Of a stretch of 45,065 nucleotides of DNA, positions 24,230 to 33,388 are shown one piece after another; the first letter of the stretch is position 1, and each line of letters starts with the position of its first letter. The stretch is from Gammaproteobacteria bacterium. Lineage in GTDB: Bacteria; Pseudomonadota; Gammaproteobacteria; SZUA-229. The stretch covers positions 1 to 45,065 of the forward strand of contig JAGXGK010000043.1 of NCBI GenBank assembly GCA_024636785.1, given 5' to 3'. Made by a program: the position numbers and the translations under genes. The notes below the pieces were generated by a model. The model ran no database searches and was not told the DNA's origin. It saw only the letters and a list, made by a program, of their open reading frames with translations.

Positions 24230-25609
24230 CTATGTTTTATCAGGCTCACTCACCAGATACAGCCAGATAAACCCGGCTACGCCCGCCAACAGTGAAGCGG
24301 CGAGAATGCCGGTCTTGGCCATCAGCAGCAGCTCTTCGTTGCCTTCGAAGCCGAGCTGGGCGACAAAGATGGACATGGTGAAACCGATCCCCGCCAGCAG
24401 CGAGACGCCGGCAATCTGGGTGAAGCGGGTGTTTTTCGGCAACACGGCCAGATCTAGCTTGAGCATCAGCCAGCAGATGCCGGTGATACCGATAAATTTG
24501 CCCAGCACCAGTCCCAGAGTCACGCCGAACATCACCGGATGCAGGAAGGTGTCACCGAGGCTGGAAAAATCCAGCGCAATGCCGGCATTGGCCAGGGCGA
24601 AAATTGGGATCACCACATAAGCCACCGGCAGATGCCAGTAATGCTCCAGCCGTTGCAGCGGTGCTTCGACACTCTGCACACCATTTTCCAGAGTCTGGAC
24701 CACAGCGTGCAGTTTGTCGTTGGTGAGGATGCTTTTTCCGGGCTGGTGACTGGCATCAAAACGCTGCATGAGCTCTTTGACGTGGGCGCTGAAACGTTCA
24801 GGCTTATAGCGGGGGATGGAGGGCACGGATAACGCCCCCAGAATGCCGGCGAGCGTGGCGTGCACTCCGGAGAGCATCAGCGCATACCAGAGCGCTACCG
24901 CGACAATAAAGTAGGGCTCGGTTCGGCGAATGCCGCCCAGATTGAAGGCGATGAGTAGAGCGAACAGCGCTCCGGCCACCGCCAGTGCATCGAGTGCAAT
25001 GTTATCGGTGTAGAACACCGCAATCACCAGCACCGCGCCCAGATCATCGACGATGGCGAGCGCCACCAGAAAGGTGATCAGCGCTTTGGGTACCCGGCTT
25101 GCCAGCAGCGCCAGCGCACCGATGGCAAAGGCGATGTCGGTGGCCATCGGGATGCCCCAGCCGCGTGCCGCATCGCCCGCCGGATTGATGGCGAAATAGA
25201 TTAACGCCGGCACCACCATGCCGCCGATGGCCGCCGCGATCGGCAGCACCGCATTGCGCAGATTGGCCAGCTCGCCCACCATGATTTCGCGTTTCAGCTC
25301 CAGCCCGACGACGAAGAAAAACAGCGCCATCAGGCCGTCATTGATCCAGTGATGCAGGCTCATCTCCAGCTGCCAGCTGCCGAAATTAACACTGACCGGA
25401 GTGTGAATGAAATGCACATAGGCCGAGGCCAGCGGCCCGTTAGCCAGCACCAGCGCGATTACCGCAGTCAGCATCAACAATAAACCACTGGTGGTCTGAC
25501 GATGAATGAACTCTTCGAAGGGAGTGATGATCTTGTCGAAACTCTTCTCCCAGGGGGCGATATATTCGTTCGGGTTTTTTGACGGGTCAGGCGCCTGATC
25601 GGTATTCAT
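24230..25609 (-). CDS. nhaA: Na+/H+ antiporter NhaA
   Basis: The 459-residue protein is longer than E. coli NhaA because of an extended N-terminus (MNTDQAPDPSKNPNEY...). Key motifs are in place: GLELKREIMVGEL, GGMVVPALIYFAIN, GIPMATDIAFAIGALALL (Asp158, matching E. coli Asp133) and the ion-binding pair AIVDDLGAVLVIA (Asp188-189, matching Asp163-164). It exchanges internal Na+ for external H+ at the inner membrane and protects against salt and alkaline stress. It is a lone gene surrounded by repeats. Confidence 0.95.
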   Translation of the reverse strand: MNTDQAPDPSKNPNEYIAPWEKSFDKIITPFEEFIHRQTTSGLLLMLTAVIALVLANGPLASAYVHFIHTPVSVNFGSWQLEMSLHHWINDGLMALFFFVVGLELKREIMVGELANLRNAVLPIAAAIGGMVVPALIYFAINPAGDAARGWGIPMATDIAFAIGALALLASRVPKALITFLVALAIVDDLGAVLVIAVFYTDNIALDALAVAGALFALLIAFNLGGIRRTEPYFIVAVALWYALMLSGVHATLAGILGALSVPSIPRYKPERFSAHVKELMQRFDASHQPGKSILTNDKLHAVVQTLENGVQSVEAPLQRLEHYWHLPVAYVVIPIFALANAGIALDFSSLGDTFLHPVMFGVTLGLVLGKFIGITGICWLMLKLDLAVLPKNTRFTQIAGVSLLAGIGFTMSIFVAQLGFEGNEELLLMAKTGILAASLLAGVAGFIWLYLVSEPDKT

Positions 25610-25708
25610 AAGTATTCACACCACATGGGTTTACTGGTGGCCGCTAGTTTAACGGACATTCGCTGACAGTGATAATGGGCGGGTTGTTAGTGATGGATAA
25701 AGCTACAG

Positions 25709-25781
25709 CTATTTCACCGCAGAGGCGCGGAGAAAAACATATCTGGTTTTTCTCATGTGCCTGCGGTCTATTGCGGAACCT
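25709..25781. repeat. Fragment of the CACCGCAGAGG repeat family
   Basis: TTTCACCGCAGAGGCGCGG and a degenerate right arm (TGCCTGCGGTCTA), between nhaA and the SHOCT gene. Confidence 0.55.
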
Positions 25782-25796
25782 TGGCGGCGAAGTTTT

Positions 25797-26009
25797 TTAC
25801 TGGCCGCGTTCGAGTACGGCCTTGCGCTCTTCGTACTCTTGCGTGGTAATTTCGCCTGCGGCATAGCGGCGCTGGAGGATTTCCAGAGGTCGCTCAGGCT
25901 GACGGCGTGAAGTCGGCGTCAGTGCTAAAAACAGGACCACTACTATCGCGACCCAGAATAGCCACCAGAATACGTGCATGCCCCAGAACATCCAGTCAAC
26001 GTAATGCAT
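25797..26009 (-). CDS. Small SHOCT-domain membrane protein
   Basis: The 70-residue protein has one N-terminal membrane helix (MFWGMHVFWWLFWVAIVVVLFLAL) and a C-terminal SHOCT domain, PLEILQRRYAAGEITTQEYEERKAVL. SHOCT is a short oligomerisation motif found at the ends of many proteins. It lies 67 bp downstream of cfa on the same strand and may be co-transcribed. Specific function unknown. Confidence 0.85.
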   Translation of the reverse strand: MHYVDWMFWGMHVFWWLFWVAIVVVLFLALTPTSRRQPERPLEILQRRYAAGEITTQEYEERKAVLERGQ

Positions 26010-26076
26010 ACCTCACCCCCGGTGAAAATAAATGTCCGCACTTACAGGTTTCAATTGCAGCGCGGTCATGTCAGTT

Positions 26077-27420
26077 TTAGTGAACATGGCTGTGAAGTGC
26101 CGTGTCATAAAGGTCGCGTCGAGTCAGGGGTACCGGCTGGGAAAAATCGGCCCGCTTTGAAGCCAGTATCTGGTATATGCCAGTACCGCCCTGCTCAAAT
26201 TGTAGTGCGCAGGCAGCCATATACAGTCGCCAGATGCGGTAGACAGAATCGGGTACAAGCTTCAGCGCTTCTTCACGGCGCTGCTCCAGGCGGTTTACCC
26301 ATTCGCGCAGAGTCATCGCATAGTGCAGCCTGAGACCTTCAACATCGTGAATTTCAAAGTTTGCATTTTCCATGTTGTGCTGCACGGTGCTGACGGTTTC
26401 GAGCTGACCGTCGGGGAAGACGTAGCGATTAATAAATTCAGTGGCGATAGTTTTCTTCCAGCCACTTTCATCGCTGGTGATGCCGTGGTTGAGGAAGAGA
26501 CCGCCGGGTTTGAGTATGCGATTGGCGATATCAAAATAGGTGGGCAGGTTTTTCAGGCCGACATGTTCAAACATGCCGACGCTAACCAGTTTGTCATAAC
26601 AGGATTCACCTTTCAGGTCGCGGTAGTCGAGTAGCTCGACAGACACCGCTCGCTCCAGGCCGCGCTGTTTAATCATATTCTGAGCGTATTCGAATTGATT
26701 CCGGCTTAAGGTGATACCGTGAGCCTTTACATCATAGTTCTCTGCGGCCCAGCAAATCAGCGCGCCCCAGCCGCAACCGATATCCAGCAGGCGTTCGCCG
26801 GGCTGGAGTCGCAATTTGCGACAGATGTGATCGAGCTTGTTTCGCTGTGCCAGATCCAGGCTCTGTTCAGGTTCTTCGTAATAGGCGCAAGAGTAGACCA
26901 TCTGCGGGTCGAGCCAGAGCGAATAGAAATCGTTGGAGACATCGTAATGAAACGAGATGGCGTCGCGATTAAGATTCCTGTCAGGACTGATGCCTACTAG
27001 TTGACCGAAGGTTTTTATCCATTTGGGCGCGATGTTGCTGGAACTGATGCGTTCAGACCTGATGCGTAATGCTTTGGTTGACAGCGACATCTTTTCCAAC
27101 AGAGACAGCTGCAATGATGTCATATATTCGCGCAATTTAAGGGCGCTATAAAGATCACCGTCTATGTCGATGAGTCCCTGAAAATAGGCGTCTACAATGC
27201 GCAGCGGGTTACGTGAAAGCACCATGTCCTGGAAGGTTTTTGCGGAACGGAACGAAAGTGAAAATGCCGGGTGGTTCTGTCCCAATTTTACTTCCGAGCC
27301 ATCCCAGAGGCGAACCTTAAGGCAGCCTTCAAAATCCCGGAACAGGCGACGGAGAATGCTTTTTGCCGACTTGATGTCGTGGCCTGCTGATGGCAGGGTT
27401 ATCTCTGTGGCGGTAGACAT
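26077..27420 (-). CDS. cfa: Cyclopropane-fatty-acyl-phospholipid synthase
   Basis: This 447-residue enzyme has the Cfa N-terminal lipid-binding region followed by the methyltransferase core. The substrate motif SFHYDVSNDFYSLWLDPQMVYSCAY (156 on), the SAM motif LLDIGCGWG (211-219) and the active-site Cys in MAACALQFEQGGTGIYQ near the C-terminus are all present. It adds a methylene group from SAM across double bonds of membrane phospholipid chains, which stabilises membranes under stress. GAGGAG lies upstream of the ATG. NhaA, Hsp20 and this gene make a loose stress-related neighbourhood. Confidence 0.93.
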   Translation of the reverse strand: MSTATEITLPSAGHDIKSAKSILRRLFRDFEGCLKVRLWDGSEVKLGQNHPAFSLSFRSAKTFQDMVLSRNPLRIVDAYFQGLIDIDGDLYSALKLREYMTSLQLSLLEKMSLSTKALRIRSERISSSNIAPKWIKTFGQLVGISPDRNLNRDAISFHYDVSNDFYSLWLDPQMVYSCAYYEEPEQSLDLAQRNKLDHICRKLRLQPGERLLDIGCGWGALICWAAENYDVKAHGITLSRNQFEYAQNMIKQRGLERAVSVELLDYRDLKGESCYDKLVSVGMFEHVGLKNLPTYFDIANRILKPGGLFLNHGITSDESGWKKTIATEFINRYVFPDGQLETVSTVQHNMENANFEIHDVEGLRLHYAMTLREWVNRLEQRREEALKLVPDSVYRIWRLYMAACALQFEQGGTGIYQILASKRADFSQPVPLTRRDLYDTALHSHVH

Positions 27421-27517
27421 ATCACCGGGCTCCTCTTGATGGTTGATAAATGAGTAATTAAATTTGACAAGTCGTTGTTTTTCCCTGGCCTGCCAGATGT
27501 TCGATACTTGAGTAAAA

Positions 27518-27697
27518 TCACTTTGCAGTCAGTAACTGATCTATTTTTGTTTCAGCTGCCAGCCATTTCTCCAGATTAAAACCGCGATGTAAGCCTCCGA
27601 TTTTCTCAATGTGCCGGTTGGCAATCTCCATGTATTGCTGTTGCAGCTCATCGTAATTAGGGTATTCGTTTTCAGATTCATATTGATTGGTCGCCAT
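27518..27697 (-). CDS. Small DUF2934-like protein
   Basis: This 59-residue ORF has a fine ribosome-binding site (CAGGAG) before the ATG at 27697. The product (MATNQYESENEYPNYDE ...) has a segment EIANRHIEKIGGLHRGFNLEKWLAAETKI that fits the short DUF2934 pattern of an AE-RG-x-ELEDWLxAE type helix pair. Function of that family is unknown. It lies about 100 bp upstream of cfa on the same strand and may share its transcript. Confidence 0.7.
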   Translation of the reverse strand: MATNQYESENEYPNYDELQQQYMEIANRHIEKIGGLHRGFNLEKWLAAETKIDQLLTAK

Positions 27698-28789
27698 TTT
27701 TTTCTCCTGCTTTGAAGACTATTCATTTATAGTAAGGTCAGTGGTGTTCACAGCCTCAACGTGAGGCGTAAAAACAGAATCAATAAGAATCGAAGCACGG
27801 AAGCTCCGTTTCGTTTGATGCTGGATTCGAAACCACGAATTTTTTGAGAAACAGGAACGACTATTGATCCACCAGCGTTCTATAAAGCGATTTTTCTCTG
27901 GGGTGGTTTAGCGAGCAATTAACTAACTACGCCACCTGTTTCGATGCTACCGCAGCTGATATTTGAAATTTACCCACAAAAAATGAGGCAGAAAAAAAAT
28001 GCAGTTCGATTAAGGCCTGTTTAAATGGTGTTATTATATTTGTTGAGCAGCACAGTAAGATTGATTGGAGGCGGACATGCAGTACAGTTCAGCTTTACTG
28101 GTTGGTTATATTTCGAGGTTTTATAAGGGTTTAGATGCAAAAAATTGGAGTCTACCGGTAGCTATTCATGTGTCCCGTTTTTTTATAATGAATCCTGCTA
28201 ATGCTGTTTGAGAGTGGTTAATTGCAACGCGAAGAATCAATTTTTGATTTGTAAAACTTTGTAATTATGGCAGAGATAATTATCCTTGTGCGTTCCTGGA
28301 TCTGTTGAACAGGCACAAACAGGTTATGATCATCATGATTGATTCCCATGTCAAAATTAAGTGCTTCAATGGCACGGTTCTGATCAACGATTTATTTAAA
28401 GTTATTTATTTTATTGAGTAGATTTAAAATTTAATATTGACAAATCACGGGCGTAATAAAGAACTATCAAGGGATAGAGCCAGTACATTTTAGGTAATGG
28501 TTGCCGGATACAGAATCTCTTCACTAAAAGCATAACGATTGAAGTTACATTATTTGTGTGCGCTTTCAGGAAAATTTACAACGTTTCTAAACTTTTGTAA
28601 ACAATTGTAAATATTGCAATCTATAAAGTATTTTCAGTGTTAGTTTACTTATTAAATATCACATTTTGTTATTGATGTTCGTCCCCCTGAGCTATTAATG
28701 AATTAATGGCTTTCAGTATCGAATCGTCATGCGGAATGTGATATTTTTTTGTTCGCATTAAATTCATGAAATAAAGTTGGAGAATAAAA
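27698..28789. other. 1.1-kb AT-rich intergenic region, mostly empty
   Basis: The only supportable content is the short ORF at 28077-28211. The rest is AT-rich, with no recognisable RNA gene or protein, and should hold the hsp20 promoter. I could not identify a sigma-32 promoter with confidence. Confidence 0.5.
28077..28211 (+). CDS. Candidate small ORF, 44 residues
   Basis: A strong GGAGG (28067-28071) stands five bases before the ATG. The product begins MQYSSALLVGYISRFYKGL, contains NWSLPVAIHVSRFFIMN, and is mildly amphipathic. I recognise no family. The ribosome-binding site is the main support; it may be spurious. Confidence 0.4.
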   Translation: MQYSSALLVGYISRFYKGLDAKNWSLPVAIHVSRFFIMNPANAV

Positions 28790-29311
28790 ATGACAGATGC
28801 TAGAAAGAGCAAAACTTCCATAAGTTCAGGCAGAGATTCAGTTGCACCTGAAAGAAGAGGTGCTTTTAGAGGCATGAGTCGAATGGAAGATTTCGAACGG
28901 ATGATTGATGATTTTCTGCCAGATACCCGGGCAAAGCCATTTGACGCAGGCCATCCGTCCTGGAGTCATCTGCCTGTGTCTTTAGAAGGCAGAGTGCCAC
29001 ATGTCGATGTTGTTGATCTGGATAAAGTGATTTATGTTGAAGCTGAGCTTCCGGGCGTTGACGAGAAGGATGTTGATATAACCGTAAACAAATACTCGTT
29101 AACCATTAAAGGTTCGACTCGTACAGAAGAAAAAAAGGCAGTGGGTGACTATTGCCGCTCTGAAATTTATCACGTTACTTTTTCCCGTACAGTTTCGCTG
29201 CCCTGTGAAGTCAATAGTGATAATTCCAAAGTCAGGTTTGAAGACGGGATTTTAAAGTTAACCTTTTCCAAGATCAGGCCGGCAAAGCACAGATCCATTG
29301 ATGTCGAATAG
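28790..29311 (+). CDS. Hsp20/alpha-crystallin small heat-shock protein
   Basis: The 173-residue protein has a disordered N-terminus (TDARKSKTSISSGRDS) and an alpha-crystallin domain from about residue 65: VPHVDVVDLDKVIYVEAELPGVDEKDVDITV, YSLTIKGSTRTEE, YHVTFSRTVSLP and FEDGILKLTFSK. Small heat-shock proteins bind unfolding proteins without ATP. GGAG precedes the ATG. It is a single gene after a long AT-rich gap that presumably holds its promoter. Confidence 0.92.
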   Translation: MTDARKSKTSISSGRDSVAPERRGAFRGMSRMEDFERMIDDFLPDTRAKPFDAGHPSWSHLPVSLEGRVPHVDVVDLDKVIYVEAELPGVDEKDVDITVNKYSLTIKGSTRTEEKKAVGDYCRSEIYHVTFSRTVSLPCEVNSDNSKVRFEDGILKLTFSKIRPAKHRSIDVE

Positions 29312-29763
29312 CTGAAAATGGTTAACAAAAAATTCAGCCTTCGCAATTTTCGAGGGTTGATGTTTTTTTTGGGATTGAAATGCTTTTATCTGACGACTTG
29401 ATAGGCTGCTGTGAACAGGGTTGATTAACGTTGCTGGAGTGCACAATGATAATAAGATTATTTCCTGTAGTATTATTAATTAACCTTGTCTGTTTCTCCG
29501 CCGGCACATAGGCGGGTATTAGAGTTTATCTGTGTTCATTTATTGATCTAAAGTTTTTTAATCTCTGACTTTTTTGTTCTTGGCAATTTTAAAGAAAAAG
29601 CATAGTCCGCGAAGAACGCGAATGACGCGAAAAAGGCAAAAAACAATAATTATTTAAATGATTTCTTGGCGTCCTTGGCGTCCTTGGCGTTCTTCGCGGA
29701 CAGTTCTTTTTTTATCTGTGTTTATCTGTGTTTATCTGTTGGCCGGTATTCTTAGCGGTAAGG
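29312..29763. other. Repeat-bearing gap, no gene seen
   Basis: AT-rich spacer between convergent hsp20 and the DUF1841 gene. It contains the palindromic repeat at 29604-29701 and short tandem TTTATCTGTG units at 29711-29740. Confidence 0.6.
29604..29701. repeat. Palindromic repeat TCCGCGAAGAACGCGAA with tandem TTGGCGTCC
   Basis: Same family as 22081-22148. The right arm carries a triplicated TTGGCGTCC/TTC unit before TTCTTCGCGGAC, an internal tandem expansion. Confidence 0.75.
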
Positions 29764-30186
29764 TTAACTCAGTTTTTTCAGGCATTCAAAATAGGTCTGT
29801 TCGTCGGGAGGGGCCTGGTTTCGCTGTGCCTGCCAGAGGGCTTCTCCCAGACAGTCCATCATGGTGTGTTCGGCGGCGTGGGCTGAGCCCTGTTTGCTGA
29901 TGATGGCCTGATACAGCGCCTTGATGCCATCGGGACGGTCGGTGCTGATCTGTTCGTGCAGGGCGATGTGCATGCTCATGTGCAGGAAGGGGTTGATCTC
30001 GCCGAGGTCGGGGAGGTAGTCCCTGTCCAGGGCGGCTTCGTTTTCCAGCAGCGGCTGATATTCGGGGTGCAGTTCGATGATGTGCACGATGATTTTTTGC
30101 ATGGCATCCAGCGGCGCTTTTTGCTGGTGGGCTTTCCAGCAGTCGAAAAAAACCCGGCGCATTTGATCGCGGTTCTGATTAAACAT
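29764..30186 (-). CDS. DUF1841 family protein
   Basis: This 140-residue protein has the DUF1841 features MFNQNRDQMRRVFFDCWKAH, LHPEYQPLLE and INPFLHMSMHIALHEQISTDRP with conserved histidines. Function unknown. Its ATG overlaps the nth stop by one base, so it is the last gene of the rsx-nth operon; this pairing with nth is common in gammaproteobacteria as far as I recall. Confidence 0.9.
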   Translation of the reverse strand: MFNQNRDQMRRVFFDCWKAHQQKAPLDAMQKIIVHIIELHPEYQPLLENEAALDRDYLPDLGEINPFLHMSMHIALHEQISTDRPDGIKALYQAIISKQGSAHAAEHTMMDCLGEALWQAQRNQAPPDEQTYFECLKKLS

Positions 30187-30818
30187 TATTCGGTCTTGTC
30201 CTTGTATTCACACAGATCTTCGATGACACAGGAACCACAGCGGGGTTTGCGCGCGATGCAGGTATAACGCCCCAGCAGAATGAGCCAGTGATGGGCATCT
30301 TTCAGAAATTCTTTGGGGACAAATTTCATCAGTTTTTTCTCGACTTCCAGAACATTTTTTCCGGGCGCAATTCTGGTGCGGTTGGCAACGCGGAAGATGT
30401 GAGTGTCCACGGCGATGGTCGGATGGCCGAAGGCGGTGTTGCGCACGACGTTAGCAGTTTTGCGACCAACGCCGGGCAGTGATTCCAGTTGCTGCTGTAG
30501 TTGCGGCACCTGACTGTCGTAGTCATCGCGCAAAATCCGGCAGGTTTTGATGATGTTCGCGCCCTTGGTATTAAACAGGCCGATGCTGCGGATATATTCC
30601 TTCAGTCCTTTTTCACCCAGCTGCGCGATGGCGGCGGGGGTGTTGGCGACGGGGAAGAGCTTGGCGGTGGCCTTGTTGACGCCGACATCTGTGGCCTGTG
30701 CGGAAAGGATCACCGCGATCAGCAACTCAAACGGGTTTGAATAGTTGAGCTCGGTGGTCGGGTTGGGGTTGCTGTCTCTGAGGCGAGAGAAGATCTCAAA
30801 GCGTTTCTGTGCATTCAT
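30186..30818 (-). CDS. nth: Endonuclease III
   Basis: The 210-residue protein aligns with E. coli Nth without gaps at the key sites: the helix-hairpin-helix LPGVGRKTANVV with catalytic Lys120, Asp138 in AVDTHIFRV, and the 4Fe-4S cysteines 187, 194, 197 and 203 (CIARKPRCGSCVIEDLC). It is a bifunctional DNA glycosylase and AP lyase that removes oxidised pyrimidines. It follows rsxE by 12 bp, the classical arrangement. Confidence 0.97.
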   Translation of the reverse strand: MNAQKRFEIFSRLRDSNPNPTTELNYSNPFELLIAVILSAQATDVGVNKATAKLFPVANTPAAIAQLGEKGLKEYIRSIGLFNTKGANIIKTCRILRDDYDSQVPQLQQQLESLPGVGRKTANVVRNTAFGHPTIAVDTHIFRVANRTRIAPGKNVLEVEKKLMKFVPKEFLKDAHHWLILLGRYTCIARKPRCGSCVIEDLCEYKDKTE

Positions 30819-30830
30819 CCCGGACCTGTT

Positions 30831-31526
30831 TTACGATACCGATGCTTCAGCGGGTCTGCTCGGTGCGCTGACCAGAATGACTTTTTTGCTTCTAAAGCGC
30901 TCGATGCTGTTTTTGCCGGCGATTAAAAGTCCCAGGCCGATAAATGCACCGGGCGGCAATATGGCGATCAGAAAGCCGGGGTAGTCATCGCCGAGAAGGC
31001 TTAATTCAAAGTTACTGGCGGCGGGGCCGAACATCAGGTGGGCATTGGAAAAAAGCGTACCCTGACCGATGATTTCGCGCAGCCCGCCCAGCAAAATCAG
31101 CACTAGCAGAAAGCCCAGGCCCATCATGAAACCGTCGAGCGCGGAATCGAGCACAGGGTTTCTGGAGGCAAAGGATTCGGCGCGCGCAAGTATCGAGCAG
31201 TTGGTGACGATGAGCGGAATAAAAATGCCCAGAATCAGAAACAGCTCGTAAAACCAGGCGTTCATCGCCAGTTCAATAGCGGTGACGATGGAGGCGATGA
31301 TGAGGATGAAGATAGGGATGCGAACTTCGGGACGTGTCCAGTGGCGGATGATAGAGACAAAAGTATTCGACAGCACCAGGGTGATTAATGTCGCCAGGCC
31401 CAGACCCAGACCGTTGATGAAGGTGGAGGTAACTGCCAGCAACGGGCACAGACCCAGTAACTGAACCAGCGCCACGTTGTTGGTCCACAGGCCATTTTTA
31501 ATGATTGTTTGTTGTTCTGTATTCAT
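30831..31526 (-). CDS. rsxE: Rnf/Rsx electron transport complex subunit E
   Basis: A 231-residue integral membrane protein with six helices and the [19 protein letters not shown] start characteristic of RnfE, plus [12 protein letters not shown] and FKxPxGxx-like periplasmic loops. RnfA and RnfE form the paired membrane core of the Rnf complex, which couples electron flow between NADH and ferredoxin-type carriers to ion transport; in E. coli Rsx keeps SoxR reduced. Its start overlaps the rsxG stop. Confidence 0.95.
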   Translation of the reverse strand: MNTEQQTIIKNGLWTNNVALVQLLGLCPLLAVTSTFINGLGLGLATLITLVLSNTFVSIIRHWTRPEVRIPIFILIIASIVTAIELAMNAWFYELFLILGIFIPLIVTNCSILARAESFASRNPVLDSALDGFMMGLGFLLVLILLGGLREIIGQGTLFSNAHLMFGPAASNFELSLLGDDYPGFLIAILPPGAFIGLGLLIAGKNSIERFRSKKVILVSAPSRPAEASVS

Positions 31527-32266
31527 GGTTTTGAGGACCCTGATTCGTCGGTGTCGGAACTGGAGCCGGTATCCTTCTGCTCTTCATGACTGTCTTTAGT
31601 GTCGACGTCTTTTTCGTCTTTGGCGACTTTAGCGCCTTTGTCTACAACCTCGTCTTGCAACAATATTTTTTTGTTGGCTTCAAAGTATAGCAAGACGGAA
31701 TGCACCGATTTCACTACTGCGCGTGGTGTTATGGTGGCACCGGTGAACTGATCGAACTCGCCACCGTCGCGTTTGACTTTCCATTGCTTGCCAGGCGGAC
31801 GGCCGAGCGATTTGCCGGTGAAATGCGTAATCCAGTCCGAACGACTGGTTTCGATGGCGTCGCCCAGACCAGGTGTTTCACGATGCCTGATTACACGCAC
31901 CCCCGCCACAGTACCATCGCGATAAACCCCGACCAGCAGATTAATGGAGCCGTTGTAGCCATTAGGCGCAATAGCGGGAAAGATGACGGCAATGGTTTTC
32001 TCCTGTTTTTTTGCTCGATAGGCGGTGATCGGCTCAGTGGTGCCCAGCAGGACGTCGGGAGCCAGTTCAAAGCTGTCTTCGAGCAGGGCGTTGTCATAAT
32101 CCGAAGCCGGCACAATGTTATTGAGCTGATCGAGCAGAGCCTGCCTTTCATTCTGTTTGATTGTCTCGTAGGTGTGGTCATAAATGAAACCCACCAGCGC
32201 AGCCCCAATGGTGGCGAACAGCATCAGCAACAAGGCGGTGGTGGTGACTTGTTTGTGAATATTCAT
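31523..32266 (-). CDS. rsxG: Rnf/Rsx complex subunit G
   Basis: The 247-residue protein has one N-terminal membrane helix, a periplasmic FMN domain with the covalent flavin attachment motif FTGATITP, and [18 protein letters not shown] upstream of it. The last about 40 residues form an unusual acidic/Lys-rich tail ([18 protein letters not shown]...) beyond the normal end of the family. It overlaps both neighbours by one to four bases. Confidence 0.95.
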   Translation of the reverse strand: MNIHKQVTTTALLLMLFATIGAALVGFIYDHTYETIKQNERQALLDQLNNIVPASDYDNALLEDSFELAPDVLLGTTEPITAYRAKKQEKTIAVIFPAIAPNGYNGSINLLVGVYRDGTVAGVRVIRHRETPGLGDAIETSRSDWITHFTGKSLGRPPGKQWKVKRDGGEFDQFTGATITPRAVVKSVHSVLLYFEANKKILLQDEVVDKGAKVAKDEKDVDTKDSHEEQKDTGSSSDTDESGSSKP

Positions 32267-33315
32267 TAATCGACTTCCAGATCACCGTAGGTTTTGGGAC
32301 GGGTGTAGTAGTCGAGCAGGGGTACGGTAATATTCATGAAGACCACGGCGAAGGCGATGCCGTCCGGATAGCCGCCCCAGGTTCGGATGGTGTATGTCAG
32401 CACGCCGATGCCGGCGCCGTAAATCCACCGTCCCCGGGGCGTGGTGCTGGCTGAAATCGGATCGGTGGCGATAAAGAAGGCGCACAGCATGGTGCCGCCG
32501 CTGAGCAGATGGAATAGCGCAGACGGATAGGTGGCGTAATCACTGACCGCGAAAAAATTGGAGATCAGCAAGAGGGTGAGCAGAAAAGAGACCGGGATAC
32601 GCCAGTCGATGGTTTTCATCTTAATCAGCCACAGCCCGCCGGCGAGAAACAGCAGATTGATCCACTCCCAGCCTTTACCGGCAATGACGCCAAACAGTGG
32701 GCCATAAACCGGGCTTTGACGGGTGCTGCTGATGTCATGTTCCAGCGCAACCTGAGTTTTGATGGCATCCATGGGCGTGGCCATGGTGATGCTGTCGATA
32801 GAGGCTTGACCGGGCACCGCGCTGTGAAAAATAATATTGAAGACATCACTGAAGCTGAGCCACTGATCCATGGCGCCCAGCGGAGCGGTCCAGTAAGTCA
32901 TCTCCCTTGGAAATGAGACCATGACCACCACGTAACCAACCATGGCCGGATTGAACAAATTGAAGCCCAGGCCGCCGTAGAGTTGCTTGGCGACCACAAT
33001 TGCGAATATGGAGGCGATGACGGTGAGCCACCAGGGCACTAACGGCGGCAGCGCCAGTGCCAGCAGGCAGGCGGTAATGAGTGTGCTGCCGTCTTTCAGC
33101 GTCGGTTTGACCGGCCGGGCTCTGAGTTTCAACACCGCCGCTTCGCTCAGCAGGCAGACGCCGGTGGCAATGATCAGGTTGAACAATATTCCCCAGCCAA
33201 AGAAATAGATAGAGGCCAGGGTGCCCGGGATGAGGGCAGCCAGCACCTGATACATGATCGAATGCACACGGGTGTTGGCATTTATGAAAGGCGAATGGGC
33301 TTTGCGAAATAACAT
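32266..33315 (-). CDS. rsxD: Rnf/Rsx complex subunit D
   Basis: This 349-residue membrane protein begins FRKAHSPFINANTRVHSIMYQVL, has about ten membrane segments, and carries the flavin attachment Thr in DSITMATPMD. The conserved FIATDPISASTTPRGRWIYG loop and GGYPDGIAFAVVFMN near the end are typical of RnfD. It lies between rsxC and rsxG, 73 bp after rsxC. Confidence 0.96.
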   Translation of the reverse strand: MLFRKAHSPFINANTRVHSIMYQVLAALIPGTLASIYFFGWGILFNLIIATGVCLLSEAAVLKLRARPVKPTLKDGSTLITACLLALALPPLVPWWLTVIASIFAIVVAKQLYGGLGFNLFNPAMVGYVVVMVSFPREMTYWTAPLGAMDQWLSFSDVFNIIFHSAVPGQASIDSITMATPMDAIKTQVALEHDISSTRQSPVYGPLFGVIAGKGWEWINLLFLAGGLWLIKMKTIDWRIPVSFLLTLLLISNFFAVSDYATYPSALFHLLSGGTMLCAFFIATDPISASTTPRGRWIYGAGIGVLTYTIRTWGGYPDGIAFAVVFMNITVPLLDYYTRPKTYGDLEVD

Positions 33316-33388
33316 TTTTTACCTTCCTGATTTATTGGGGCTGCAAAAAACAAAGGAGCGCATCATTAATGATTTGTCGGGGGATTGA

